From positions 184,569-248,568 of the forward strand of contig NZ_LMSJ01000012.1 of the NCBI RefSeq assembly GCF_001428105.1: 64,000 nucleotides of DNA, in the 5' to 3' direction. The stretch comes from Paenibacillus sp. Soil766. GTDB taxonomy: Bacteria > Bacillota > Bacilli > Paenibacillales > NBRC-103111. The notes under the pieces are model-generated. The model was not told where the DNA came from. It made no database searches and was given only the letters and a program-made list of their open reading frames with translations. This document shows positions 63,492 through 64,000 of the stretch, piece after piece. The position numbers were made by a program, and so were the translations under genes. Every line of letters begins with the position of its first letter. The stretch's first letter is position 1.

Positions 63492-63565
63492 TGAAAACGT
63501 TTGTATTTTTTTGTAGCTTTTGTTTAGCTTTTTAGAGTTTTTTACGATGTTGTATCAACTACAAT
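63492..63565 (+). promoter_or_regulatory. Motif B promoter 2, upstream of the binding-protein gene
   Basis: TGTAGCTTTT starts at 63512 and TAGAGTTTTTT at 63533, 21 bp apart. The -10 TACAAT (63560-63565) is 27 bp from the proximal box, the same geometry as promoter 1. A cre-like TGAAAACGTTTGTA (63492-63505) lies upstream of the distal box. Confidence 0.72.
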
Positions 63566-63611
63566 AAGTACAAGCAACGCACCAATACATCATACAGGGG
63601 GTTCATATTCA

Positions 63612-64000
63612 ATGAGAAATAAGAGATCCAAATCTCTGCTTGTAGCTACCTCGCTTACGATTGCTATGACAGGAATTTTAAGCGCTTGCAGTAAATCGAC
63701 TGACACAACGGATGCTCCAAGTACGGCGAGTGCATCAAGTAAAGCGCCGTCTCCTTCGAGTACAACCGGCTTTCCGATTGTAACAAAACCGCTTACCCTT
63801 AAAATGCTGCAACGGATTGCCCCGAATGCGGGCCCAAGTAAAGATTTGCTAGTATGGAATGAATATGAAAAAAAGACAGGTATTAAAGTGAATGTCGAAG
63901 ATGTACCAACCGAAGGGTTTACAGAACGAAAAAATCTTGTATTTGCTTCCAATGAACTGCCAGATTTCTTCTTTCGGGCTGCTCTGACACCTCTTGAAAC
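63612..64000 (+). CDS. Extracellular solute-binding lipoprotein, cut by the window end
   Basis: The first 129 codons are present. The protein begins MRNKRSKSLL and has a lipobox LSAC with Cys26, followed by an Asp/Ser/Thr/Pro tether and the family-typical segment LKMLQRIAPNAGPSKDLLVW. AGGGGG lies ten bases before ATG 63612. It has the LplA-like start of an oligosaccharide-binding protein and, being controlled by a motif B promoter next to YesMN-2, probably serves an importer beyond the window. Confidence 0.88.
   Translation, partial: MRNKRSKSLLVATSLTIAMTGILSACSKSTDTTDAPSTASASSKAPSPSSTTGFPIVTKPLTLKMLQRIAPNAGPSKDLLVWNEYEKKTGIKVNVEDVPTEGFTERKNLVFASNELPDFFFRAALTPLE

Overview
The window looks like a chromosomal segment of a Paenibacillus-like Gram-positive bacterium (Bacillota). 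The inference rests on strong AAGGAG-type ribosome binding sites, lipoprotein sugar-binding proteins paired with MalFG/LplBC permeases but no ATPase gene, YesM/YesN two-component pairs, S-layer-homology (SLH) anchored giant enzymes, many intrinsic terminators and CcpA-type cre sites. No tRNA, rRNA, phage or insertion sequence was recognised.

Layout. (1) 1-5.2 kb: a 52-bp hairpin repeat array, then a carbohydrate ABC importer and a GH78-like rhamnosidase. (2) 5.4-8.2 kb: a gabT-like aminotransferase and an aldehyde dehydrogenase. (3) 8.3-18.0 kb: an organosulfur locus split into two divergent operons. The minus operon holds three NtaA/DmoA-type flavin monooxygenases, the first broken by a one-base frameshift, and SsuA. 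The plus operon holds SsuB, SsuC, an aldo/keto reductase and a fourth monooxygenase. Both operons have structured 5' leaders. (4) 18.1-22.5 kb: an FHA-winged-helix regulator apparently starting at CTG, a MurA with Asp in place of the fosfomycin-target Cys, an arylamine N-acetyltransferase, a shikimate-kinase-like protein and a VapBC-like pair. (5) 22.5-26.8 kb: a GH26-like lipoprotein, a GH51 arabinofuranosidase and its divergent ArsR-type regulator. (6) 26.9-46.3 kb: a plant-glycan utilisation locus with YesMN-1, a solo binding protein, an LplABC-type importer, a six-hairpin glycosidase, an esterase, a 1956-aa GH30/CBM9/cohesin/dockerin enzyme and a cohesin-like SLH anchor. (7) 46.7-48.8 kb: an MFS exporter and a GNAT acetyltransferase. 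(8) 49.2-64 kb: a second glycan locus with a 2137-aa SLH-anchored GH43-like enzyme, two cytoplasmic sulfatases, a GH5-like hydrolase, YesMN-2 and the start of a binding-protein gene cut by the window edge.

The strongest undescribed signals are regulatory. Three promoters in locus 6 share a direct repeat of (A/T)TAGA with 20-bp spacing, the proximal copy lying exactly 36 bp from the -10 box. Two promoters in locus 8 share a different repeat with 21-bp spacing, exactly 27 bp from the -10. I infer that these are the binding sites of the two YesN regulators. Several of these promoters also carry cre-like sites on or next to the -10. The second strong signal is the adjacent dockerin-bearing enzyme and cohesin-like SLH protein, which could form a two-component surface-attachment system resembling a minimal cellulosome.
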